The notes: a model not told the origin generated them from the letters alone. 64,000 bases of DNA from Bacteroidales bacterium (GCA_017960905.1 JAGCYH010000038.1:62001-126000), one strand, 5' to 3'. Shown: positions 17,695 to 26,489, counted from the stretch's first letter. Made by a program: numbers and translations.

Positions 17695-17724
17695 CAAATA
17701 TATTGTTTTTCATCTGAAAAACAA
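17695..17724 (-). promoter_or_regulatory. Promoter of the 17663-14815 operon
   Basis: On the minus strand TATATTTG (17695-17702) matches the -7 consensus and TTG (17722-17724) lies 19 bp upstream of it. The ATG of the secreted protein is 32 bp downstream. Confidence 0.65.
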
Positions 17725-17746
17725 AATCCCTTTGTTCTAAATAGCC

Positions 17747-19156
17747 TCATTTCCCGATGCAGAAATGCGCGAAAATGTTGTTGAGCACGTCTTGCGAGCT
17801 TACCTCGCCTGTTATTTTGCCAAGTTCGTCAATGGCGTCGTGAAGGTCGAGGGCGACAAACTCGCCCGACAGATTTTCGCACAGACCGCGATACACGGTC
17901 TGCAGATATTCATGACTGCGTGTAAGTGCCTCATAATGACGAGCATTGGTTACTATCGTCGATTCGGTGTCGGCGGCTTTGAGGTTGGCGGCGCGTGTCA
18001 GCAGGGTAGTCAGTGCTTCGATGCCGACTTTGTTTTTGGCTGAAATGCTCACGATGTCGGATACTGATTTGAACTCGTTCAAATCAGCCGCCGACAGCTG
18101 TATCTCGCCAGTTTTGTCGCTCTTGTTCAGAGCCACAATAAGCCGTTGCCCGTCGAAATCCATCTTGCCGGCTATCTCGCGTATCTGTCTGACCGACAGG
18201 TCTTTGCCGGTCGTGGCGTCGCACATCAGAATCACTATTGAGGCTTTCTCAATCTTTTCGTAAGTCCGCCCGATACCTATGTTTTCTATGGCGTCGTTGG
18301 TCTGTCGGAGGCCGGCAGTGTCTATAAATCTGAATGTTACGCCGTCGATACTTATGGTGTCTTCAATTGTGTCGCGTGTGGTGCCGTGAATGTCGCTCAC
18401 GATGGCTCGCTCTTCGTTGAGCAGTGTGTTGAGCAGTGTGCTCTTGCCGGCGTTCGTGGGCCCTACTATGGCCACGGGAATGCCGTTTTTTATGGCGTTG
18501 CCCAATCGGAACGATTGGGCCAGACGCATCACCGTGGTGTCTATTTTTTGCAGCAACTCTTTGAGTTCGAGCCTGTTGGCAAATTCGACATCTTCCTCGC
18601 TGAAGTCGAGTTCGAGTTCGAGTAGCGAGCTGAACTTAATCAGCTGTGCGCGAAGCTCTTTCAGCTCGTTGCTGAACCCGCCGCGCATCTGTCGCAGCGC
18701 GATTTTTCGCGCTGCATCGTTTTGCGAGGCTATGAGGTCGGCCACGGCTTCGGCCTGTGTGAGGTCCATCTTGCCGTTGGCGAATGCCCGTTGCGTGAAT
18801 TCGCCCGGACGTGCCATACGCACGCCGTGCGCTATAAGTGTCTGAACGATACGCTGTTGAATGACGGTCGACCCGTGGCATGTTATTTCGGCTATATCTT
18901 CGCCTGTGAAAGAGTGCGGGGCGCGGAAGACGCTTACAACCACCTCGTCGATGTCGTCGCCTTCGGCACCGAAGGTGCCGAAGTGAAACGTGCCGCCACG
19001 TTGCTCGCTCAGCTGTTTGCCCTTGGGCGAACAGAACAGCGCGTCGGTGATACGCAGTGCGTCGGGGCCCGCCACACGTATCGTCGCTATGGCGCCCATA
19101 CCTTGCGCCGTCGATATGGCGCATATTGTCTCGTCGGTTATCAACTTGTCGTTCAT
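17747..19156 (-). CDS. mnmE: tRNA modification GTPase MnmE
   Basis: 469 residues. The N-terminal tetrahydrofolate-binding domain starts DTICAIST-like (ETICAISTAQGMGAIATIRV). The inserted G domain has G1 GPTNAGKS (232-239), G2/G3 DIHGTTRD and DTAGL, and G4 NKSD. The last residues are FCIGK with the conserved Cys needed for catalysis. With MnmG it installs the 5-carboxymethylaminomethyl group on U34 of certain tRNAs. The ATG at 19156 is only 5 bp from a perfect -7 box (19162-19169), so the message may be leaderless. Confidence 0.96.
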   Translation of the reverse strand: MNDKLITDETICAISTAQGMGAIATIRVAGPDALRITDALFCSPKGKQLSEQRGGTFHFGTFGAEGDDIDEVVVSVFRAPHSFTGEDIAEITCHGSTVIQQRIVQTLIAHGVRMARPGEFTQRAFANGKMDLTQAEAVADLIASQNDAARKIALRQMRGGFSNELKELRAQLIKFSSLLELELDFSEEDVEFANRLELKELLQKIDTTVMRLAQSFRLGNAIKNGIPVAIVGPTNAGKSTLLNTLLNEERAIVSDIHGTTRDTIEDTISIDGVTFRFIDTAGLRQTNDAIENIGIGRTYEKIEKASIVILMCDATTGKDLSVRQIREIAGKMDFDGQRLIVALNKSDKTGEIQLSAADLNEFKSVSDIVSISAKNKVGIEALTTLLTRAANLKAADTESTIVTNARHYEALTRSHEYLQTVYRGLCENLSGEFVALDLHDAIDELGKITGEVSSQDVLNNIFAHFCIGK

Positions 19157-19161
19157 GCGTG

Positions 19162-19169
19162 CAAAGGTA
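19162..19169 (-). promoter_or_regulatory. -7 promoter element of mnmE
   Basis: The minus strand reads TACCTTTG, a perfect TAnnTTTG, five bases before the mnmE ATG. The expected start of transcription would fall at or next to the start codon. The -33 region falls inside the heptamer array 19175-19258 and shows no TTG. Confidence 0.6.
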
Positions 19170-19174
19170 ATGAT

Positions 19175-19320
19175 AATTACGAATTACGAATTACGAATTA
19201 CGAATTACGAATTACGAATTACGCTTTACGCTTTACTCTTTACTCTTTACTCTTTAATTTATTACAGACGCACGGACGTCCATCTCTTCTTTACTCTTTA
19301 CACTCTACTCTTTACTCTAT
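19175..19320. repeat. Heptanucleotide tandem repeats upstream of mnmE
   Basis: Seven perfect copies of AATTACG (19175-19223) run into CTTTACG and three copies of CTTTACT (19224-19251). After a short gap with the imperfect palindrome AGACGCACGGACGTCCATCT (about 19264-19283), more tctttac/actctac units follow to about 19315. The array fills the space between the divergent mnmE and oadG promoters. Confidence 0.9.
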
Positions 19321-19371
19321 TTTGTATAAAAATGTGTATTTTCTGAATAAAAAATTAAAAATAACTTTGCG

Positions 19372-19402
19372 TTGATAAAGACAAAAAAAATATATAATTT
19401 TG
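19372..19402 (+). promoter_or_regulatory. Promoter of oadGAB
   Basis: TTG at 19372-19374 and TAATTTTG at 19395-19402 are spaced by 20 bp, matching the Bacteroidetes consensus. The oadG ATG is 72 bp downstream, leaving a leader of about 60 nt that contains a short inverted motif (AAGGCTGAAAAAGGCTT). Confidence 0.7.
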
Positions 19403-19473
19403 CGACCGTTTAAGGCTGAAAAAGGCTTAAACTGGTAAATAATTGATTATTAACAACATAGTACAACAGCAAT

Positions 19474-19731
19474 ATGGAAGGTAATGTATTTGAAGCCCTG
19501 AAACTGATGTGCATAGGTTTGGCTACAGTCTTCACTGTGCTCTTGATTATCATTTTCTTGGGTAAATTACTTGTTCGCTTAGTAAATAAAATTGCACCCG
19601 AAGAGGAGCAGCCTGTGGCGAAAAACGCGCCGAGTGCGGCTGTCGACGCCAATGTCGCCAACGCTATCGCTTTGGCAGTGCAGCAACTGACTGGCGGTAA
19701 AGGCAAAGTGGAAAAAATTGAAAAATTATAA
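19474..19731 (+). CDS. oadG: Oxaloacetate decarboxylase gamma subunit
   Basis: 85 residues. One membrane helix (LATVFTVLLIIIFLGKLLVRLV) is followed by a charged and Ala-rich tail. This is the small OadG subunit, which anchors the alpha subunit to the membrane pump. Its place as first gene before oadA and oadB supports the call despite the low conservation of this subunit. Confidence 0.85.
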   Translation: MEGNVFEALKLMCIGLATVFTVLLIIIFLGKLLVRLVNKIAPEEEQPVAKNAPSAAVDANVANAIALAVQQLTGGKGKVEKIEKL

Positions 19732-19754
19732 AAAAGACAACAACATATAATACT

Positions 19755-21602
19755 ATGGCAAAGGAAATTAAGTTCAGCCTCGTATTTCGCGATATGTGGC
19801 AATCTTCGGGAAAATATGTTCCCCGTGTCGATCAACTTCTTAAAGTTGCCCCTGCAATTGTTAAAATGGGATGTTTCGCCCGCGTCGAAACCAATGGTGG
19901 CGGTTTCGAGCAAGTAAACTTGCTCTACGGCGAAAACCCCAATAAGGCTGTGCGCCTGTGGACCAAACCGTTCCATGAGGCCGGAATGCAGACCCACATG
20001 CTCGACCGTGCTCTCAACGGCCTGCGTATGAGCCCTGTGCCTGCCGATGTGCGCAAAATGTTCTACAAGATTAAAAAAATTCAAGGTACCGATATCGCCC
20101 GTACTTTCTGCGGCCTCAACGATACCCGAAATATCATTCCTTCAATTGGTTACGCTCACGAAGGTGGCATGATTTCGCAGTGCTGCTTGTGCATCACTTT
20201 CTCGCCGCTTCACACCGTTGAGTATTATACCAATCTGGCTTACACTCTTATCGAAGCCGGTGCCGACGAAATCTGTCTGAAAGATATGGCCGGTATAGCT
20301 CGTCCTGAGTCGCTCGGTAAAGTGGTTAAGAACATCAAAACAAAATATCCGAATATTACCATTCAATATCACGGTCACTCTGGCCCTGGCTTCTCGATGG
20401 CTACTATCCTCGAGATTTGCAAAAACGGCTGCGACATCGTTGATACGGGCATGGAACCGCTCTCGTGGGGTACTGGCCACGCCGACATCATTGCCGTTCA
20501 GGCAATGCTCAAAGATGCAGGCTTCAAAGTGCCAGAAATCAACATGGAGGCTTACATGGAGGCTCGATCGCTCATACAGGAGATGATGGACGACTTCCTC
20601 GGTTACTACATTCCGAAACGCAACCGCCTGATGAACTCTCTGCTCATCGGTCCGGGTCTGCCAGGCGGTATGATGGGCTCGCTCATGACCGACCTCGAGA
20701 CTAACCTCGAAAGCCTCAATAAATGGAAAGAGAAAAACGGCAAACCAAAACTTACTCAGGATCAGTTACTTATTAAGCTCTTCGACGAGGTTAAGTATGT
20801 TTGGCCTAAGATGGGTTATCCGTGCCTCGTAACACCGTTCAGCCAGTATGTAAAGAATATGGCGCTTATGAACGTAATGCAAATGGAGAAAGGCAAAGAG
20901 CGCTGGTCGATGATTGCCGACGACATCTGGGATATGATGCTTGGCAAATCGGGCAAACTGCCGGGCGAACTCGCTCCCGAACTCATAGCCAAAGCCAAAG
21001 AGCAAGGCCGTGAGTTCCACACCGAAGACCCGCAGTCGAACTATCCCGATGCGCTCGACACGTTCCGTGCCGAGATGAAGGAGAACAACTGGGACCTCGG
21101 CGAAGACGAAGAGGAACTCTTCGAACTTGCCATGCACCCGCAGCAATACCGCGCTTACAAGAGCGGTAAGGCTAAAGCCGACTTCGAAGCCGACCTCGCT
21201 AAACGCAAAGCCGAAGCTAACAAAGGTGGCGAGATGAAATTCCCGCAAACTATTGTGGTTGAGGTCAATGGTGTTAAATACAACGTAACAGTTGGTGCCA
21301 ACAACGGTACATCAACCGCACCTGCTGCTGCGCAGGCGCAAGCGCCTGCGACAAGCGCCGGCACTGGCGAGGGCAATCCGCTACTCTCACCTCTCGAAGG
21401 CAAATTCTACCTCGTCAAAACTTCGGGCGACGTGCCTGTCAAAGTGGGCGACACCGTCAAGAAAGGCCAGACCGTCTGCTACGTTGAGGCTATGAAGACT
21501 TTCAACGCCATCGCAGCCGAACAAGACGGCGTGGTTACCGAAATCTGCCTCACAAGCGGTTCGTCTGTTTCGGAGGACGACGTATTGATGAAAATTAAAT
21601 AA
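19755..21602 (+). CDS. oadA: Oxaloacetate decarboxylase alpha subunit (biotin carboxyltransferase)
   Basis: 615 residues. The N-terminal carboxyltransferase barrel begins IKFSLVFRDMWQSSGKYVPR and includes CLKDMAG and IQYHGHSGPG (metal His ligands). A conserved carboxylase domain follows to about 460, then an Ala/Pro linker (about 515-535) and a biotinyl domain with YVEAMKTFN; biotinyl Lys is K581. The usual AMKM is AMKT here. The subunit transfers CO2 from oxaloacetate to biotin, yielding pyruvate. The gene follows oadG by 23 bp and precedes oadB by 8 bp. Confidence 0.95.
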   Translation: MAKEIKFSLVFRDMWQSSGKYVPRVDQLLKVAPAIVKMGCFARVETNGGGFEQVNLLYGENPNKAVRLWTKPFHEAGMQTHMLDRALNGLRMSPVPADVRKMFYKIKKIQGTDIARTFCGLNDTRNIIPSIGYAHEGGMISQCCLCITFSPLHTVEYYTNLAYTLIEAGADEICLKDMAGIARPESLGKVVKNIKTKYPNITIQYHGHSGPGFSMATILEICKNGCDIVDTGMEPLSWGTGHADIIAVQAMLKDAGFKVPEINMEAYMEARSLIQEMMDDFLGYYIPKRNRLMNSLLIGPGLPGGMMGSLMTDLETNLESLNKWKEKNGKPKLTQDQLLIKLFDEVKYVWPKMGYPCLVTPFSQYVKNMALMNVMQMEKGKERWSMIADDIWDMMLGKSGKLPGELAPELIAKAKEQGREFHTEDPQSNYPDALDTFRAEMKENNWDLGEDEEELFELAMHPQQYRAYKSGKAKADFEADLAKRKAEANKGGEMKFPQTIVVEVNGVKYNVTVGANNGTSTAPAAAQAQAPATSAGTGEGNPLLSPLEGKFYLVKTSGDVPVKVGDTVKKGQTVCYVEAMKTFNAIAAEQDGVVTEICLTSGSSVSEDDVLMKIK

Positions 21603-21610
21603 TTCGTACG

Positions 21611-22897
21611 ATGGAAGAGATATTTCAGAAAATATATGACATGACTGCTCTTGGGGCGCTCATCGACCAACCGCAGTTCCTGATTATGTACGCTCTCGCG
21701 TTCCTCCTGCTTTATCTCGGTATAAAGAAGGAGTTCGAACCGCTCTTGCTCGTACCTATCGCATTCGGCGTGCTCATCGCCAACTTCCCGGGCGGCGGTA
21801 TGGGCGTGCTCGCTGCTGTCGACCAGCAGGTTGGCGATGTGGTTTACCACAACGCAATCAGACTTGCCGACGGCTCTCTCTGGTGCAACGCCGAAGGTAT
21901 TCCGTATAATATCTACGAAGTCGGATTGCCCCAAATCGCTCACGATTTGGGCATTATGAACTTCCTCTATTATGCTCTTATCAAGTCGGGCCTGCTCCCG
22001 CCGATTATCTTCATGGGCGTTGGCGCGCTTACCGACTTCGGTCCTATGCTGCGCAACCTCAAACTCGCCATCTTCGGTGCCGGCGCACAGTTCGGTATCT
22101 TTGCAGTATTGCTCGTTGCTTGCAACTTCTTCACTATGCAAGAGGCTGGTTCTTTGGCTATTATCGGTGGCGCCGATGGCCCTACGGCCATCTTCACCAC
22201 ACTCAAGCTTGCTCCGCATTTGCTCGGTCCGATTGCCATCGCGGCTTATTCGTACATGGCCCTCGTGCCCGTCATTGTGCCGTTGGTTGTGAAGCTCACT
22301 TGCTCTAAGAAAGAACTGTCTATCAATATGAAAGAGCAGGACAAACTCTATCCGTCGAAGACTGAGTTTAAGAACATTCGCGCTCTCAAAATCATATTCC
22401 CGATAGCCGTTACCACCATCGTTGCCATCATCGTTCCCGATGCTGTTGCTCTCGTTGGTATGCTTATGTTCGGTAACCTTATCAAAGAGATTGGCGCCAA
22501 TACGTCGCGCATCTTCGATGCTGCGTCGAACGCCATAATGAACTCTGCGACAATATTCCTCGGCCTCTGCGTAGGCGCTACAATGACCGTCGATGCGTTC
22601 CTCAACTGGACCACAATCGGCATCGTCACTGGCGGTTTCTTCGCATTTGGTTTCTCAATCTTCGGCGGCATCATGCTCGTGAAGATTATGAACCTCTTCT
22701 CGAAGAAGAAAATCAATCCGCTCATTGGCGCTACCGGCCTCTCTGCTGTGCCTATGGCTTCGCGTGTGGCCAACGACATCGCCCTCAAATACGACCCGCG
22801 CAACCACGTGCTCAACTACTGTATGTCGTCGAACGTGGCCGGCGTTATCGGTTCTGCTGTCGCAGCCGGTATCCTTATCTCGTTCTTGGGATCATAA
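21611..22897 (+). CDS. oadB: Oxaloacetate decarboxylase beta subunit (Na+ pump)
   Basis: 428 residues with about ten membrane segments. Family blocks are visible: PLLLVPIAFGVLIANFPG, GVGALTDFGPML, SLAIIGGADGPTAIFTT and the end PRNHVLNYCMSSNVAGVIGS. The Asp in GGADGPT is the residue linked to Na+ transport in this family. It decarboxylates carboxybiotin and exports Na+. Last gene of the operon, ended by the hairpin at 22921-22950. Confidence 0.95.
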   Translation: MEEIFQKIYDMTALGALIDQPQFLIMYALAFLLLYLGIKKEFEPLLLVPIAFGVLIANFPGGGMGVLAAVDQQVGDVVYHNAIRLADGSLWCNAEGIPYNIYEVGLPQIAHDLGIMNFLYYALIKSGLLPPIIFMGVGALTDFGPMLRNLKLAIFGAGAQFGIFAVLLVACNFFTMQEAGSLAIIGGADGPTAIFTTLKLAPHLLGPIAIAAYSYMALVPVIVPLVVKLTCSKKELSINMKEQDKLYPSKTEFKNIRALKIIFPIAVTTIVAIIVPDAVALVGMLMFGNLIKEIGANTSRIFDAASNAIMNSATIFLGLCVGATMTVDAFLNWTTIGIVTGGFFAFGFSIFGGIMLVKIMNLFSKKKINPLIGATGLSAVPMASRVANDIALKYDPRNHVLNYCMSSNVAGVIGSAVAAGILISFLGS

Positions 22898-22920
22898 ACG
22901 TATCTGATGCAATAATACAA

Positions 22921-22956
22921 AAATGCCGTTCTCATTCGAGAACGGCATTTTTTATT
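22921..22956 (+). terminator. Terminator of oadGAB
   Basis: A perfect 13-bp stem (AAATGCCGTTCTC 22921-22933, complement 22938-22950) with the 4-nt loop ATTC, followed by a T-run. Confidence 0.9.
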
Positions 22957-23021
22957 TCCCTGTTTTCTATTATGTTATTGACAATAAAAACATTAACTAT
23001 GCGCAAAATATATTCGTTTTT

Positions 23022-23206
23022 GAACGCAGATGACGCGAGATTGAACAGATTCCCGCAGATTTGTTTTTTTTGTCGACGCCGCAAGGCGTCATTCGTTTCG
23101 TTTTAATTCGTTCAATTCGGTGATAAATCTTTCCGTGTTTTTCGTGTGTTCCGTGGTTAAAATTCAGAACGCAGATGACACAGATTGAGCGGATTTACGC
23201 GGATTC
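23022..23206. repeat. Two copies of a dispersed intergenic repeat
   Basis: GAACGCAGATGACGCGAGAT at 23022 and GAACGCAGATGACACAGATT at 23167 start two diverged copies of about 40 bp. Between them lies TTCCGTGTTTTTCGTGTGTT and similar text. This looks like degenerate dispersed repeat DNA; no gene is seen in 22957-23318. Confidence 0.7.
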
Positions 23207-23250
23207 ATTGTTCATTGTTAATTGTTAATTATTAATTGTTCATTGTTAAA
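23204..23250. repeat. Heptanucleotide tandem repeat (TTMATTG)
   Basis: Six head-to-tail 7-mers: TTCATTG twice, TTAATTG, TTAATTA, TTAATTG, TTCATTG. The array lies about 40 bp before the promoter of the first tandem paralogue. Confidence 0.8.
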
Positions 23251-23287
23251 TTTCCATTGTAAATTTTCCAATTTCCCAAAAAATCAA

Positions 23288-23295
23288 TACATTTG
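23288..23295 (+). promoter_or_regulatory. -7 promoter element of first tandem paralogue
   Basis: TACATTTG matches TAnnTTTG, 24 bp before the ATG at 23319. About 50 bp around it are nearly repeated before the second paralogue. Confidence 0.6.
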
Positions 23296-23318
23296 TAATT
23301 TCAAATAAATTATAATAT

Positions 23319-24629
23319 ATGAAACACCTTACAACCATTGTGCTACTGATTGTAGCCGCAATTACAACCCTGGCGCAGGCGCCGCAGGGTTTTTCGTATC
23401 AAGCAGTTGTTCGCAAAGCGAACAACGCCTTAGTAATCAACGTCAATATTTCGGTGACAGTCAGCATTTTGCAGGGCAGTATCGATGGCAATCCCGTTTA
23501 TACCGAAACGCATAACACTTCCACCAACCATAAAGGCCTGTTTGCGATTACAATAGGTAAGAAAAATCCTACTGCGTTTTCTGCAATCGATTGGAGTACA
23601 GGTGTTTATTTTCTTAAAACCGAAACCAAATATGGCACATCAACCATGCAAATGCTGAGCGTGCCATACTCCAAGTCAGCGACGAAAGTGAACGTGAGTG
23701 GCGAGTACAGTAAAACAGACGTAGACGCGAAGATAGCGAACCCGAGCAGTCAATCGGCCGAGATACAGTCGCAGATAGAGAATGGCACGCTGAAAGGCAA
23801 ATTTTCAGTGAGTGCCACAGAGCAGGTGCAGTTTTCACAGGGCAACCTGCAATACCAGGCCAGCACAGGCACATGGCGATTTGCGGAGCACCAGTGGGAT
23901 TACGTAGGAGATGAATGGAGTGGCAATGTGTACGTGGGTGAAAAGAAATGCAACAACAAGTTGACTGGTAAGAATTACGACGGCTGGATAGACCTGTTTG
24001 GCTGGGCCACAAGCGGATATAATGAGAAGCAGCCGTATATGATGAGCACGATGAGCTCGACGATAGCCGACTACGGTCCGGCGTGGAGCGATGCCCAAGG
24101 TGCGAACAACGACATCACGGGCGACAACGCGCAGTACGACTGGGGCGTGCACAACGCGATAGAGAACGGCGGCCGCAAGGCCGGCCTGTGGCGTTGCCTG
24201 ACGAAGGACGAATGGGACTATATGCTGTACACGCGCACGAATGCGTCAGACAAGCGAGGCGTGGCGTGCGTCAACGGCGTGAACGGTCTGATACTGCTGC
24301 CCGACGACTGGAAGCTGCCCGCAGGTTTGACGTTCAATAGCGGCACATCAAGCAGCTATGGCAATCAGTATTACGCACAAAAGAATAATTACACGTTGGC
24401 GGAGTGGTCGAAGATGGAGTCGGCAGGAGCTGTTTTGCTGCCTGCAGCGGGCTGTCGCAGCGGTTCCTTTGTGGAATACGTTGGGTCGGTCGGCTACTAT
24501 TGGTTGTCGGCTGCCGACAGCGCGAACAACGTGTGGTTTGGGTGTTTAAACTCGCACGACGTGATTGCGAGCTCGCGACTCCGCCTATACGGTCAGTCGG
24601 TGCGTGTGGTGCGCGCTGCCGTAAAATAG
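23319..24629 (+). CDS. Secreted protein with CLec/FGE-like domain, paralogue 1
   Basis: 436 residues. A signal peptide (ending TLAQAPQG) is followed by a domain starting APQGFSYQAVVRKANNALV, a beta-sandwich module common at the N-terminus of large Bacteroidetes surface proteins (to about 125). A short charged linker follows, then the C-type-lectin-like domain from VQFSQGNLQYQASTGTWRFA through IDLFGWATSGYN, GLWRCLTKDEWDYML, LILLPDDWKLP and a final GYYWLSA with SVRVVR. No T9SS C-terminal signal is seen. Shares most of its sequence with the next gene, including its promoter; the last 60 residues differ most. Confidence 0.75.
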   Translation: MKHLTTIVLLIVAAITTLAQAPQGFSYQAVVRKANNALVINVNISVTVSILQGSIDGNPVYTETHNTSTNHKGLFAITIGKKNPTAFSAIDWSTGVYFLKTETKYGTSTMQMLSVPYSKSATKVNVSGEYSKTDVDAKIANPSSQSAEIQSQIENGTLKGKFSVSATEQVQFSQGNLQYQASTGTWRFAEHQWDYVGDEWSGNVYVGEKKCNNKLTGKNYDGWIDLFGWATSGYNEKQPYMMSTMSSTIADYGPAWSDAQGANNDITGDNAQYDWGVHNAIENGGRKAGLWRCLTKDEWDYMLYTRTNASDKRGVACVNGVNGLILLPDDWKLPAGLTFNSGTSSSYGNQYYAQKNNYTLAEWSKMESAGAVLLPAAGCRSGSFVEYVGSVGYYWLSAADSANNVWFGCLNSHDVIASSRLRLYGQSVRVVRAAVK

Positions 24630-24662
24630 CCTTTTTCAATTTTCCAATTTCCGCAAAATCAA

Positions 24663-24670
24663 TACTTTTG
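24663..24670 (+). promoter_or_regulatory. -7 promoter element of second tandem paralogue
   Basis: TACTTTTG matches TAnnTTTG, 22 bp before the ATG. The flanking sequence repeats that of the first paralogue, so promoter and gene were duplicated together. Confidence 0.6.
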
Positions 24671-24691
24671 TAATTCCATAAAATAAATTAT

Positions 24692-26005
24692 ATGAAACAT
24701 ATCCTTACAACCATTGCGCTACTGATTGTAGCCGCAATTACGACCCCGGCGCAGGCGCCGCAGGGCTTTTCGTATCAAACTGTTGTTCGCAAAGCGAACA
24801 ACGCCTTAGTAGCCAACGCCAATATTTCGGTGACAGTCAGCATTTTGCAGGGCAGTATCGATGGCGATCCCGTTTATTCCGAAACGCATAACACGTCCAC
24901 CAACACTAAAGGCCAGTTTACGATTACAATAGGTGAGAAAAAACCAACTGCGTTTTCTGCAATCGATTGGAGTACAGGTGTTTATTTTCTTAAAACTGCG
25001 AGCCGTTACGGCACAAGTGTTATGCAAATTGTTTGCGTACCGTCCGCACAATATGCCGCGAAAACTGATTTGAGCGGCGAGAACAGCAAAACAGACAAAG
25101 ACGCGAAGACAGCTAACCCAAGCACTCAATCGACCGAGAAACAGTCGCAAATGGATTTGAAGAAGAGCACACTGAAAGGCAAATTTTCAGTGAGTGCCAC
25201 AGAGCAGGTGCAGTTTTCACAGGGCAACCTGCAATACCAGGTCAGCACAGGCAAATGGCGGTTTGCGGAGCATCAGTGGGATTACGTAGGCGATGCCACG
25301 AATGGCAATGTGTATGTTGGTGAGACAAAATGCAATAACGCCTTGGTAAGTGATAATTACGACGGCTGGATAGATCTGTTCGGCTGGGGCACAAGCGGCT
25401 ACAACGGCAAGCAGCCGTACATGACGAGCACGGAGAGTACCGACTACAGTCCGGTGTGGAGTACAGCAGAAGGCGCGAACAACAACCTCACGGGCAACAA
25501 CGCGCAGTACGACTGGGGCGTCTACAACGCGATAGCGAACGGCGGTGGCAAGGCCGGCCTGTGGCGTTGCCTGACGAGCGACGAATGGAACTATCTGCTG
25601 AAAACACGCAAGAATGCGTTGAACAAGCAAGGTGTGGCGTGCGTGAACGGCGTGAACGGTCTGATACTGTTACCTGACGACTGGAAACTGCCCGCAGGTT
25701 TGAAGTTCAACAGCGGTACACACGACCATTATGGCAGTCAGTATTACGCTCAGAAGAACAATTACACGTTGTCGGAGTGGTCGAAGATGGAGGCGGCAGG
25801 AGCCGTCTTTTTGCCGGCTGCTGGCTCTCGCTGGGGCGACAGTGTCCGCTACGTCGGCTCGTACGGCTACTATTGGTCGAGTTCGGCCTTCGGTGAGAGC
25901 CACGTCCGTAATCTGTACTTCGTCTCGGACAGCCTGAATGCGCGCGATTGGAACGTTCGCCACGACGGGTTCTCGGTTCGTGTGGTGCGCACTGCCGTAG
26001 AATAG
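24692..26005 (+). CDS. Secreted protein with CLec/FGE-like domain, paralogue 2
   Basis: 437 residues, a tandem duplicate of the preceding gene with the same order of parts: signal peptide, APQGFSYQTVVRKANNALV domain, linker (GENSKTDKDAKTANPSTQST), and the C-type-lectin-like domain. Its end reads GSRWGDSVRYVGSYGYYWSS, then SVRVVRTAVE. Conservation with paralogue 1 is high up to the KLPAG-type block and falls sharply in the last 60 residues, the surface-loop end of this fold. A function in binding or adhesion is inferred from the fold only. Confidence 0.75.
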   Translation: MKHILTTIALLIVAAITTPAQAPQGFSYQTVVRKANNALVANANISVTVSILQGSIDGDPVYSETHNTSTNTKGQFTITIGEKKPTAFSAIDWSTGVYFLKTASRYGTSVMQIVCVPSAQYAAKTDLSGENSKTDKDAKTANPSTQSTEKQSQMDLKKSTLKGKFSVSATEQVQFSQGNLQYQVSTGKWRFAEHQWDYVGDATNGNVYVGETKCNNALVSDNYDGWIDLFGWGTSGYNGKQPYMTSTESTDYSPVWSTAEGANNNLTGNNAQYDWGVYNAIANGGGKAGLWRCLTSDEWNYLLKTRKNALNKQGVACVNGVNGLILLPDDWKLPAGLKFNSGTHDHYGSQYYAQKNNYTLSEWSKMEAAGAVFLPAAGSRWGDSVRYVGSYGYYWSSSAFGESHVRNLYFVSDSLNARDWNVRHDGFSVRVVRTAVE

Positions 26006-26126
26006 TCACTTATTGAGCCATATTTGCAATATAGCTAATTAGTAATAGCATTTGCAATGTGATTACATACTTCGTATAATATCAGCGCTTATCTCATTCT
26101 TAGGGTAATTCTCTATTTTGATATAA

Positions 26127-26161
26127 AAAAGCCGATTTCCATTCGGGAGTCGGCTTTTTTT
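26127..26161 (+). terminator. Terminator after the tandem paralogues
   Basis: AAAAGCCGATTTCC pairs with GGGAGTCGGCTTTT (26127-26158) around the loop ATTC, with G-T pairs and a T-run of seven. The loop and form match the oadGAB terminator. Confidence 0.85.
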
Positions 26162-26189
26162 GTTGCCCATAGTCAACAAAAGTTGTATG

Positions 26190-26197
26190 TATATTTG
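26190..26197 (+). promoter_or_regulatory. Possible promoter of the AAA+ gene leader
   Basis: TATATTTG is a perfect -7 match, 339 bp before the AAA+ start codon. No -33 TTG at the right spacing. It would start a leader of about 330 nt that includes the structured RNA at 26393-26489. Confidence 0.4.
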
Positions 26198-26392
26198 TAA
26201 CAATTTGAGCGAAAATACATATAATTATATGTGCCGCATTTGTGACACACGACATATTTAAAGCGTTTTATTGGCGCTTTGTTTCTGGTTACTTGAGAAC
26301 TTCGCAACTTTTCAGATTCCCCAGAGATAAGGCAACGATAGAATGTCTGTGCGATGTCTATACTCATCGTCCGCGATGACTATATACATTAT

Positions 26393-26489
26393 GCGTGGGC
26401 TTTCTGCGTTGCTCGTTTCGGGGAAAAGGGCAGCGAAGGCCTTCAAGTAAGCGAGACGAGTAACTGATACAGACTCTCACGCTTTTTTT
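26393..26489 (+). ncRNA. Structured leader RNA or small RNA ending in a terminator-like stem
   Basis: A closing stem GCGTGGG 26393-26399 with CTCACGC 26476-26482 is followed by a run of seven T. Inside it, a continuous 13-bp stem pairs GTTGCTCGTTTCG 26408-26420 with 26452-26464. Three positions in the two stems are G-U pairs that work only in plus-strand RNA, which supports transcription in this direction. The enclosed 31 nt contain the palindrome GAAGGCCTTC. The element ends 47 bp before the AAA+ gene, so it could be an attenuator or riboswitch-like leader or a free small RNA. I do not recognise the family. The rest of the 530-bp gap shows no gene that I can support. Confidence 0.5.

Noticed and set aside
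24434..26005. Diversity-generating retroelement variable regions
   Set aside because: The two paralogue ends differ at all bases, not mainly at adenines, and no reverse transcriptase or template repeat is in the window.
26173..26367. 64-codon minus-strand frame with CxxC
   Set aside because: Too short, with no promoter or family; the region is better explained as leader of the plus-strand AAA+ gene.
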